Position numbers and translations under genes: made by a program. Source: a virus. From it: 41,775 nt of DNA. The stretch covers positions 1-41,775 of the IMG/VR virus record IMGVR_UViG_3300025646_000099; one strand, 5' to 3'. Below, piece after piece: positions 15,380 through 25,200 of this stretch (position 1 is its first letter; each line of letters starts with the position of its first letter). The notes beneath the pieces were generated by a model that was not told where the DNA came from, searched no databases, and saw only the letters and a program-made list of their open reading frames with translations.

Positions 15380-18300
15380 TTATTTTTTGGAAGAAATAAA
15401 GTTTGTTAGAGATGCCTTTGCGTCTTTTTCGGATACTCCTTTTATTTTATCAGTACCTGTTGCTACTGCGTTGATAATTATTCCTTGAGCCGCAGCGCTG
15501 GCCTCTCCTTCTTTTGCAAGTTCACTGTACAGACCCTTATCCATACCTTTTTCAACCAGAGCTATTCTGTCTGGCGACACGCCAGCATCCGTTAAAAATT
15601 GTGTCATATTATCAACAGCTTCATCTCCAATTTTGTCCTTACCTGGATTTAGATATACTGTTCCACCATAAGTTACAGTTGGTGTTGGTGGTGTTGGACC
15701 AACAACATCTCTAAAACCTATTTCTGATTGTGGATTATAATTATTACCACCTCCATAAGATGATCTTGGAATATATCCAATAACATTACTACTTACCACA
15801 GTAGAATCTGTTTGTGATGCAGTTTGACTTTCTGAAGTATCTTGTGTTTCCACTCTAGAATTTCTAACAGAAATCACGTTTTCTTGAACCGTATTAATCT
15901 TTCCATCCGAGAAGTAACTCTCATCAACACTGGTAGTAAATGATCCTTCAATTTGTGAATTTGTCTTACTACTTGTTAATCTAAATGTTTTTGTTCCTGA
16001 TTCAAATCTTATTCCCGATTTATTTGGATCTGGAATAAAGATAGATCCAATAGTTGTTCCGACATTATCTGTGACCAATCTAACATCAGATACTGTAGCT
16101 TCTGCACCGCTTGTTTGTCCCTTCAACTTCATTCCTTGTTCAATATATCCATAATAAGATCCTTGAGTAATATTTCCCATACTATAAGTATCAATATTTA
16201 AAATTGATGCGGTTGCAGAATAAGTATCTCCCAAAACAACATTAGTGTCATAAACACTTACTAAGTATGTTTCTGTTGGATTATTGTATGGACCATACTT
16301 GTGATTTTGGTTTGCAACTCTAGTGTAGAATCTTGGTTCTTCCGTTGTTGCATTATACCCAATTACAGTCTCTCCAACTTCAAAAACTCCATTTGTCATT
16401 GTAATTTCTATGAGTTTTGGAGTAATGTATTGATTAAGAGATACGCCATCAATGAAACCATAAACACGAGTGTATGGTTTCATTCTCTTTGCAGTAAACT
16501 CAACATTTCTAGATCTCAAGTATGGAATTACTGTTGAATTTAATACCTGATCACCGAAAGAAGTTTTGTCAAACTGTTCCTTAAGAACTTGTCTATTACC
16601 TTGTCTTGTGCTAGTTCCTGTTTTTGTTGTTGTTCTAATTTGATTTTCATAAATTGTATCACCATCAATAGTTTGGTTTGTTGAAAGTGAAGAAGACTCT
16701 CCAGTCCAAACAGTTTCCCAAGAACCCCAAGTTACTGGACCAAATCCAGTTTGGGCATCAAACCCAGATGCGGTTAATTGAGTTATAGTTTGTGTATAAT
16801 TTCCCTCAACGGTAATGGTTTTTGCTTCCATTCTAACCTGGTCAACCCAAACATCAGATGATGGGAATAACTCCATAGTTCCTGCATAAAATGCAATTGA
16901 ATATGGACTTACATTTTCAACTCTGGTTGAATATGGTTGATCAATTATTGAAACCTCTTCATAATCAAGGGTTAAAAGTTGTCCAGTTTTTCTAATGTTA
17001 GTTCCATTTAAATCCGTAACAAATTTATTATCAATGGTTGGATCTGCAGAAGTTCCTATTCCAATAACAGCATTTGATCCAAGAACAAGATCTACTTGAG
17101 TTGTATAATGAGTTGGTCTTAAAATAGAGTTTTTAACGTCAATAGAATTCTTAACTTGAGTTACTTTCTTTTGAGATATTGTAGTTGAAAAATCATCTAC
17201 AAAGAATCCAGCCTTAAATCTATTCAATCCATTGTAATCAGTAATCTGGAGATTTGCGGTATCAATTTCCAATAATGAAAGTGCCGTATAATACTCTAAA
17301 TTTTGAATTCTCCGTTCCAACTTGCGGATATCTACCATTCGATATCTCTTATGTTCTTTTAAGTTGATACTAATATCGTTCATATCACACAAATAAGCTG
17401 GGAGTGTGATTGTTGCTAACTCCAAAGCATCACTAATATCTAATGGTGGCGAAGGATTTTCTTCAGGTTGTCCAGAATTTAACTGAAATACTCCATCCTT
17501 AGTTAAGAATAATTTATCAATTCTGGGTAAATAGAATGAATAATCAATAACAAAAGACTCGTCAGAAGCTAAAACATTTGCAGCAGAATTGGATGGGAAA
17601 GTTCTTGATAAAAATTCAAATGGAGATCTTGCGCCTTCAGATACGGAATATGTCGATACTCTTTGTCTTATGTCAATAAGATCAGTATTTCTTATACCAT
17701 TGTTGGTTTCATTAATATCACAATAATCAAATTGATTGTATGAATTTACTGTTGTGATATCACCGGTATCTGATGTGGAGTAATTGGCATACTCATAAAC
17801 AATCTTTAATTTTCTATTTGGTTCTCTTGTATTATTATTTCTAATAATTCTTGAATAATCATATATTGTATCATTTTGAGACTTATTCAATGAAAAGAGA
17901 CTTGTAAGATTTGTATCTCCAGAATCTATGGAAGAAATTGTAGCTGTGATTCCACTTTCTTTAAAAGTTACAGTTTCACCAGCAATGAAACTATTTTGAT
18001 TTTCCGATATAAATCCAATCTTAAGATCATTAATTTTTTCTAAATAAACTCCAACAGATCCACTAGATTTTCCAATAAACTCTTCGCCAATAAGAAGATC
18101 ACCTGTCTTATTTGTTGGTCCAGTTAAAGTTGAAAACACAATAGATGGGATATCTGGATCCGAAATTCCGTCAGATGAAAAAACTCCATAAACTCTTGTT
18201 ACATCTGGTTCAAGTAAACAAATTTCTTCATCTTGAACTCTTGTACCATATGGATAATTTCCATATGTAAGTCCATCATTTAAAGTTGTTGATCCAATAC

Positions 18301-20716
18301 CAGATCCTTCATATTTTGATTTATCAACAATGATAGACTTAACTCTATTGATAATTTTTGACTTTTCTTTTATATTAATTTTTCTAAGAGTGGCAATTAG
18401 TTTTGCATTACCTGCACCATCACTCAATCCATTAAGTGTAAGAATGGTGGATCCTGAAGTAAATAAAAACTTATCTTCAGTTAACTCTTCTGTAGTTCCA
18501 TCTTCTCTAACTAAAACATATCTTTCCTCATCAAATGGAAGGAAAAACTGATTTATTCCTGCAGAAATTGGTCCTGTAGAATTTGATGATATTGATACAT
18601 CAAATTGTCTTCTAATAATTATGTCCGCACCAGTTAAATCTACTGAGGCAATATTTTGTTTAGGTAAATATGTATAAAGAGTATTGTCAGATGATACTTG
18701 TTGTTTTGTTACTAATATATTGAAATCTGTTGGGTTTATATTTGAAGTTGGTAATGCACCATCACAAATGCCTATTACAGTGGTAACACCAACTATTGAA
18801 ATGGAATTTTGGGAGATATTCTGGATTCTTCCATAGGAAACAGTAGAAAATCCTGGATTTGTATATGATATTAAGTTTCCTACAGTAGCAAATCCAATGA
18901 AATCAATATTTGAAGTTGTTACTGTACTAACACCACCCGAAGATGCTGTAATATTAACTTGACCAATATTTAATAATGTTGATTGCTTTGTATCGGCAGT
19001 AAAAGTATATCCAGATCCTACAATTCCATAAATTGATTTTACATCACCAATAGATGACGAAGTAACTGCTATAGAAATTCTATTATTTTCTATGCCATCA
19101 AATATTAATTTTTCTCCAATGGAAAATTGTCCCTTAACGTTATAAGCCGTTAAGATTCCTGCGTTTGAAACATCATATCTTAAATATCCAACTGCACCAC
19201 TTGATTTGCCTTTAATGTGAGTTGGTACTGATAAAGATGATATTGAATTATTTAAAGTAATTTCCGTATAACTTTGAATATCGTAAAGTGCAATGTCCCA
19301 TTCATTTAAATCTGGATTTGATGTATTATAAGATCCAGATTCTAAAGCAAAATCATATACTCTTGCAAGACCAATTTCTTTTCCTGATGCAATAGTAGAA
19401 GAAGTTCCTACTCTACTATCTCTAAGACTTACGGTATATGAGGTTGTTAAACCAATTACTGGACTTCCATAAACTCTATTTAAAGTAAATGTTGGACCAG
19501 TCTGATAGTTAACACTTTGATTTGTTAATGTTTTTGTTGTTCTTGGTTTGGGAAAGTCTACAAAAACATTTCCAACACTTCCCACATTATATCCACTAAC
19601 ATAAGCTGATGATGGAGTTATAACATATGTGCCCAAATCATCGTTGGGAACATTGTTATTATAAGTTAACCGGTCTTCAGTAAATATTCCATTATTTCCT
19701 TTTAGATTATTTAAACTTTCTTTTGCAGAAATATTGGGAGCTTTTACAAAATAATCTCCAGATTCATCATAAGTTCTCTTTGCAAATTCTTGTGAAAGAT
19801 TACTATATTCTGTAGAAGTTCTAAATGATACATCTATACCATTTCTTATCTGTTTAATTAATATAAAATTGTCATTATCTACAGATCCATAAGGCAGAAC
19901 CTCCAAAGTTGCTTTAATTCTAAATCTATCAGCTCCTGGAGCTGCATAATTTGAAAAACCTTGTGCATTATCATTGAGTGAAGGATCTTCGAATGAGTTT
20001 ACTATACTTTCTGTTATTCTAAATCCTACATAATAACTTCCATTATTTTGATATTGATCTAAATATATTAATTGTCCAGAAACTCTAACAAAAGTTCCCC
20101 TTAAAAACCAAACTCCTTCTTGAATAGTTACCGTTGCTGCAGTTGCGGTTGGATTTTCTGCCACGGTAGATGCAAAAGCTTCACCTTGTTGAAAGGTTGT
20201 TAATGAAGTTGAAGATGATTCAATATCATAAATGAATCCCGTTGCTCCATCTTCACTTAATACTTCTAAAGTTTCTCCGGGTAAAAACTTATCATTTTCA
20301 AAATTAGATGAGTCTGAAGCCAAATATGATACATATAAAGTTGGCTTTCCAATTGTGCTTGCAGAACTTGTGATTGAAGAATTAACAATTGCTGTAACTC
20401 CACTAGTTCTGCCCTTTATTATTACCGATTGAAAAGCATTTAAATATAAATCAACATTTAAACCTAAAAATTGATTTTCTAAAATTACTGCATTTACATC
20501 ATTTCTAAAGACAACATTACCGGGAATTACAACCGTACCCTCTTTAAAAATATGAGTACCAAAGGTTTCAATTTGATTTTGTAAAATCGATTGTAAAGTA
20601 GTTAATTCTCTAGCTTGAACAGGATACCCAGGCTTAAAGAGAACTTTATAATATCCATTTTCTGGATCAAAATCATCAAAATATGGTGAGATATTAAGAT
20701 TAGTTTCTTGTGGCAT
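15380..20716 (-). CDS. DUF4815-type giant virion protein, 1778 aa
   Basis: The N-terminus (NLNISPYFDDFDPENGYYKV, LFKPGYPVQARELTTLQSIL, QNQIETFGTHIFKEGTVVIP) is the DUF4815 signature of large structural proteins in marine T4-like phages. SGA-type modules occur near residue 97 (IKGRTSGVTAIV), 499-540 (IKGKSSGAVGYL...FSIGEKLIFDG), 874-925 (FIGKSSGSVGVYL...FIAGETVTF) and 1529 (LKGQTSGAEATV). A helical patch, DIRKLERRIQNLEYYTALSL, sits near 1125. The final 90 residues (GDEAVDNMTQFLTDAG onward) are helical and charged, unlike the rest. It lies 6 bases after gp8, in the T4 gene 9/10 slot, so a baseplate-peripheral or fibre-connecting role is likely but inferred. Confidence 0.83.
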   Translation of the reverse strand: MPQETNLNISPYFDDFDPENGYYKVLFKPGYPVQARELTTLQSILQNQIETFGTHIFKEGTVVIPGNVVFRNDVNAVILENQFLGLNVDLYLNAFQSVIIKGRTSGVTAIVNSSITSSASTIGKPTLYVSYLASDSSNFENDKFLPGETLEVLSEDGATGFIYDIESSSTSLTTFQQGEAFASTVAENPTATAATVTIQEGVWFLRGTFVRVSGQLIYLDQYQNNGSYYVGFRITESIVNSFEDPSLNDNAQGFSNYAAPGADRFRIKATLEVLPYGSVDNDNFILIKQIRNGIDVSFRTSTEYSNLSQEFAKRTYDESGDYFVKAPNISAKESLNNLKGNNGIFTEDRLTYNNNVPNDDLGTYVITPSSAYVSGYNVGSVGNVFVDFPKPRTTKTLTNQSVNYQTGPTFTLNRVYGSPVIGLTTSYTVSLRDSRVGTSSTIASGKEIGLARVYDFALESGSYNTSNPDLNEWDIALYDIQSYTEITLNNSISSLSVPTHIKGKSSGAVGYLRYDVSNAGILTAYNVKGQFSIGEKLIFDGIENNRISIAVTSSSIGDVKSIYGIVGSGYTFTADTKQSTLLNIGQVNITASSGGVSTVTTSNIDFIGFATVGNLISYTNPGFSTVSYGRIQNISQNSISIVGVTTVIGICDGALPTSNINPTDFNILVTKQQVSSDNTLYTYLPKQNIASVDLTGADIIIRRQFDVSISSNSTGPISAGINQFFLPFDEERYVLVREDGTTEELTEDKFLFTSGSTILTLNGLSDGAGNAKLIATLRKINIKEKSKIINRVKSIIVDKSKYEGSGIGSTTLNDGLTYGNYPYGTRVQDEEICLLEPDVTRVYGVFSSDGISDPDIPSIVFSTLTGPTNKTGDLLIGEEFIGKSSGSVGVYLEKINDLKIGFISENQNSFIAGETVTFKESGITATISSIDSGDTNLTSLFSLNKSQNDTIYDYSRIIRNNNTREPNRKLKIVYEYANYSTSDTGDITTVNSYNQFDYCDINETNNGIRNTDLIDIRQRVSTYSVSEGARSPFEFLSRTFPSNSAANVLASDESFVIDYSFYLPRIDKLFLTKDGVFQLNSGQPEENPSPPLDISDALELATITLPAYLCDMNDISINLKEHKRYRMVDIRKLERRIQNLEYYTALSLLEIDTANLQITDYNGLNRFKAGFFVDDFSTTISQKKVTQVKNSIDVKNSILRPTHYTTQVDLVLGSNAVIGIGTSADPTIDNKFVTDLNGTNIRKTGQLLTLDYEEVSIIDQPYSTRVENVSPYSIAFYAGTMELFPSSDVWVDQVRMEAKTITVEGNYTQTITQLTASGFDAQTGFGPVTWGSWETVWTGESSSLSTNQTIDGDTIYENQIRTTTKTGTSTRQGNRQVLKEQFDKTSFGDQVLNSTVIPYLRSRNVEFTAKRMKPYTRVYGFIDGVSLNQYITPKLIEITMTNGVFEVGETVIGYNATTEEPRFYTRVANQNHKYGPYNNPTETYLVSVYDTNVVLGDTYSATASILNIDTYSMGNITQGSYYGYIEQGMKLKGQTSGAEATVSDVRLVTDNVGTTIGSIFIPDPNKSGIRFESGTKTFRLTSSKTNSQIEGSFTTSVDESYFSDGKINTVQENVISVRNSRVETQDTSESQTASQTDSTVVSSNVIGYIPRSSYGGGNNYNPQSEIGFRDVVGPTPPTPTVTYGGTVYLNPGKDKIGDEAVDNMTQFLTDAGVSPDRIALVEKGMDKGLYSELAKEGEASAAAQGIIINAVATGTDKIKGVSEKDAKASLTNFISSKK

Positions 20717-20722
20717 GAGTCT

Positions 20723-22276
20723 TTAGAATTGCAAAATGACTTTGATATCTTCTTTTTGATTAGTAGACCTAGTTATTGAAGGTCTATTATCAACATAAAT
20801 TACATTTCCAGAATACTTTTTAACCTCTGGAGAAGAAACACCATTGGTAAAGGATTGTCCAAGGTAGTATGTTCTATTATTTATTGATGTAGATACACCA
20901 GTGAAGTTGGTATCAATACCCAAAGTAACGCTTCCACCAATAATATTTACAGATCCTCCAGACCCCAGAGAAGAAGTAAACTGTTGTAATTGGAATCCAT
21001 ATTGTGGATTTGTATTTTGAGATCCATCAGTATTAAATCCAGCTACGTTTCTATCTTGCCAATATTTTAGAACCCCTGTAGTTTGATCATAAGAAACCAC
21101 TCTACCAACAGCTGTAGATCCCAATCCAACTGTTTGGGTGATAAATGAATCTGCAGTAAATGAAGCTGAACTGTAACCAACCCCAGTCAATTTGAGTGCA
21201 TTTAATGCACTTGCTTTATCTAAAGTAAGAATTGATGATGAATTAAATGCCTCGGGATTTTCTACCAATCCAATTCTAGCAATTTGGTTACCGGTAATAA
21301 AATCTGGATTTTCGATATCGTTTTCAATTCTAGAATAGACTAAAACATTATACGCTCCCAGTTCTCTATAAATGTCCGATCCATGTCCACCTTGTGGAGG
21401 AATAATGACATTAAAAACTGGACTCGAAGATCCTGTTGGAACTCCACCAGAAATCAAATCAACAGTTCCAAAAGTATAACCAGAACCGCCTCTAGAAATT
21501 GTTACTGATTCAACCTTTGAATCATTATTTACAACTATAGTTGCTTCTGCTCCCGATCCATCACCTTTAATAGGAACTCTTGTATAAGTTCTATTTGCTG
21601 TTCCTAATCCAACGCCACGATTTGTGATGGTTACGATTTTTAATTGCCCACTAGTTTCTGCATTATTTCTTATTGAAGAATACTCTGAACTTGTTTCCCA
21701 ATCCCTGGGGACGGGCATAAAATTTGTGGAGTCAAACTTAACAATATCACTAGGTTTTATTGTATAAAGATATTTCCAAATATATCCATCTCCACTGTCA
21801 CCTGCAGATCTTGGCTCAAGATCTGTGAAAGTTGGTTCATCTAAAGATGGTTTTCCAGTTGGATTTTCTGGATCTATTCCATTATGAAGGCAGATATAAA
21901 CTTTATAATCTTGATTTACAACATAATAATTTGCAGAGTATAGATTGGTTGCTCCAGATGGTTTAGAAGTGTTGGTTCTACTGATATCATGTCTATACAT
22001 ATCATAGACTGTACCAGAAGACCAAGTAATTTTTCTAATTACTTGTTTAACATCACCGTTTGATATTTTTTTGAGAGCAATCATTGAATCCCAATAATCA
22101 TTCTCCTGATCAAAGTTGTCTTTGGGAGCTGGTGGTGTTGCGTCCCAAGAAGATGAATAATCTGTAGCATTAGGAAGACCTACAAATGCATAATAAGAAT
22201 TGGCATCTGAGGTTGCAGCTGCCACGAAATTCTTCGCATTCAATATTCTAAATTGATCAGTTATAATTGCGGACAT
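20723..22276 (-). CDS. 8: Baseplate wedge protein gp8
   Basis: The T4 gp8 match is visible at two anchors. GDSGDGYIWKYLYTIKPSDI corresponds to T4 'GDGYVWEYLFEI' and the end VIYVDNRPSITRSTNQKEDI...LQF to 'MIYMENRPPIIMAMDQTEEI...FTF'. The start IITDQFRILNAKNF also fits. gp8 joins gp7 and gp10 in the wedge. It is 517 aa against 334 in T4. Between the anchors are inserted GxGY segments (about 212-279: NRGVGLGT, DGSGAEATIVV, GGSGYTFGTVDLI) and an SGA-like segment near 380-405 (STAVGRVVSYDQTTGVLKYW). Late promoter boxes lie 12 and 16 bases upstream. Confidence 0.9.
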   Translation of the reverse strand: MSAIITDQFRILNAKNFVAAATSDANSYYAFVGLPNATDYSSSWDATPPAPKDNFDQENDYWDSMIALKKISNGDVKQVIRKITWSSGTVYDMYRHDISRTNTSKPSGATNLYSANYYVVNQDYKVYICLHNGIDPENPTGKPSLDEPTFTDLEPRSAGDSGDGYIWKYLYTIKPSDIVKFDSTNFMPVPRDWETSSEYSSIRNNAETSGQLKIVTITNRGVGLGTANRTYTRVPIKGDGSGAEATIVVNNDSKVESVTISRGGSGYTFGTVDLISGGVPTGSSSPVFNVIIPPQGGHGSDIYRELGAYNVLVYSRIENDIENPDFITGNQIARIGLVENPEAFNSSSILTLDKASALNALKLTGVGYSSASFTADSFITQTVGLGSTAVGRVVSYDQTTGVLKYWQDRNVAGFNTDGSQNTNPQYGFQLQQFTSSLGSGGSVNIIGGSVTLGIDTNFTGVSTSINNRTYYLGQSFTNGVSSPEVKKYSGNVIYVDNRPSITRSTNQKEDIKVILQF

Positions 22277-22288
22277 TTTGCAGTTTTT

Positions 22289-22299
22289 TATTTATTTAT
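22289..22299 (-). promoter_or_regulatory. Double overlapping late promoter box
   Basis: The reverse strand reads ATAAATAAATA, giving two overlapping ATAAATA boxes (22289-22295 and 22293-22299) 12 and 16 bases before gp8. They overlap the stop of the 4181-aa gene. Confidence 0.55.
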
Positions 22300-25200
22300 T
22301 AGTTATAATTTAGATATCTCAAAGAATTTACTCTCTGAATGATTGGTGAAGTTGATACTCCAACCAATCCATTATTGTATGAATTGAACGATTTTGGATC
22401 AGTTCTAACTGGAGAAGAAATTCTTCCCCAACTATATTCACCAAAGAAGTTGCTATATCCAACCCCAGTTAATCCATTATAATCAGATACACTCACGGTT
22501 ACTTTTGCAACATAAGTAATTCCAGATCCAACCGTACTTGTTTGTGCAATTGATACTTCAGCAACTTCATAAACATTATCAATGTACGATGATCCAATTG
22601 AAATAACTGATCCATCCTGATAAATTGAAGTAACTCCATTACCAATATTGGAATTAAATACAACAAAGTAGTAACCTGTTTGGATTCCACTAACTGTAAT
22701 TGCTGTTCCGACAATAGAGTTATCTCTAAGGAAGGAATCTTGTGGGATGAGAAGATCAAATACAATTCCTGTAGAGGCAACACCAACAGAAGTCGTAGAA
22801 ACTCCAGATATAATTCCAAAATCTCCAGAGTATGAAACATCTTCAATTTCTTCAATATATCCAGAAACTGGAGGACACTCAATTAAAACGGATGGTGGAT
22901 TTGCAATTGTATAACCAAATCCTGGATTTGTTATCTGAATTAAAGTTACAATTCCAGAACTAATAGATGCATTTGCGACCGCATAATTTAGATAATTTGT
23001 TGCAAATGGTGAAGTAAAAATTCTATATGAATTTGATGAATTTGCAATAAATGATCCAAGGTAATTTGCAGATATACCATCAGTAATTCCACCAGTTACT
23101 GAACCAGTAACTGTTACTAAGTTAATATCAATAGATGAACTTCCACTTGTAAATAAAATTTCATAAACATGTGGAGTTAGTGCTGCAGATGCTGCGTAAT
23201 TGTAACCTTCAACTCTAATTCTAAAGGTTCCACCTGATGATAATGTATATACTTTGGTAGTTCTTCTATTTCCCGGAATTATGTGCAATCCTGGCAGTGC
23301 TGGAGAATTTGGAAGAATTCTAGAATACTGAGTGCTTCCTCCTCCAAATGTAATATATCCATTTGATCCCAAATATACGGTAGAATAACGATTTCCTAAG
23401 AAATCAACTTCAAAGGGCAGAGAAATTGTGAAGAATGTGTCATCAACATCTCCAGTAAAGTAATTTGCCATTCCAACAGAACCATATTCGCCGTATGAAA
23501 TACTTTGTACGGTTCCAGTTGGAACACTGGTAATTCCTGATATAACTGGTGGATATGATATTGAAACTGTTGGTGCAGTTGTATATCCAACCCCCCCATT
23601 TTGTAGAACTATTGAACTTATAGTTCCTGCAGTTGATACAACAGCTGTTGCTGATGCTCCAACATATTCATCTTGAGAAATAATTTGAATTTTTGACTGT
23701 ATTGCATTAGTTGTATTTTCCCTTTCACTATCAAAGAAAGTCTTAACACTTTCAACAAAAATTACAGTAGAACCAACACCAACACTTTGAATAATTCTAG
23801 TTGCTGGTTGAATATTTGGTTCATAAATTTCTCTATTCTTTGTTACAGACTTTCCATTTATAAAGAGATCTTCTTTCTGTTTACACCAAATTAAAGGTCT
23901 CTCTAAAGTTTCAATATTGGTAATTCCTGGACCTGCGTATGGAATAGTATTAATTGTGTCAATTGATTTGATTGTGGATACCAATCTTGAATCTTCTTTT
24001 AAGTTTGCTAAATCACTATTTAATCTTACAGTGTCACCCGGTTTAATTGTCTCCAAAATATCAACATCAATAACATCAACATCACCAGTGCCTCTATAGA
24101 ATAGAATTTTTGAGGTGTCACCTGGTTTTGGTGGTTCTGTGAATGTAATAAAACTACCACCCGCAAATAGATATCCTTGTCCAGGAACTTGCAATATATC
24201 ATTAATGAAGACCAATAATGTCGATTGAACATCAATATTTGATCCCAGTTTTGATCTAATAGATCTTGGTTGATTGTCTACAGATAATTGGAAAGAAACT
24301 GTTGTTCCATCAAATAAATCATCAAGAGGATCTAAAACTTGCAAATCTCCAATCACCCAACCAGAGAAAGTATCTGATTGGGTTCTTTCTACATAAATCT
24401 TAAATTCATCATAACTTAATGCAGTGTTTGTGGGAATACCAGTTGAACCACCAACGGGAATTGTTAAGATATCTCCCTGTCCATATCCGTAACCAAGATT
24501 CTTAAGTTCAAATGAAATTACACTTGAACCTTGTCCCACAACAATATCAATAGTTGCTTGGGAACCAACTCCAGAAGTAGAAGACGAACTATAAACTAAT
24601 GGGATATTGGAATAAGAGAGTGGATCGTCAAATATAACTATTGGTGGATTCGATGACGTGTAACCCATTCCTGGATTTGTGATTGCAACACTCACAATAT
24701 GTCCACCCGATATTGCTGCGGTTCCAATAAATTCAATGTTTGGAGTTCCAACACTAGAAGTTGCAACACCAACATTTACTACCGTTTGAACTCCAACTCT
24801 ATATCCAGATCCACTATTTCCAATACCAATTGATTGAATTGTTCCTGCAACGGAAACGATTGCTGTTCCACCAGCAGATACAAGTGGTTGATATGCAAAT
24901 CCAGAAGTTGCTCCTACAGAAACAATAACTCCACCCACAGGAATATTGGAGGTATTAATATCTGATGCTAATGATGTTGCAGTTCCTGTAAATTGAATAC
25001 TAGAAACTCCCACACTCTCCTTGAGAGTATAGTCACCTTCAATACTTACTGATCCAGTAAATCTTTGTGGACCTTGGAAAATTTCATTTATCAATACTAT
25101 CGCATTGTTTGTCGATATTCCTGCGATATCTGTTCCATTGGATTTTAATGTAAATTCGGTTTTAATTCCACTGAAAGTAGAAGAAATATCATCAAAGATA

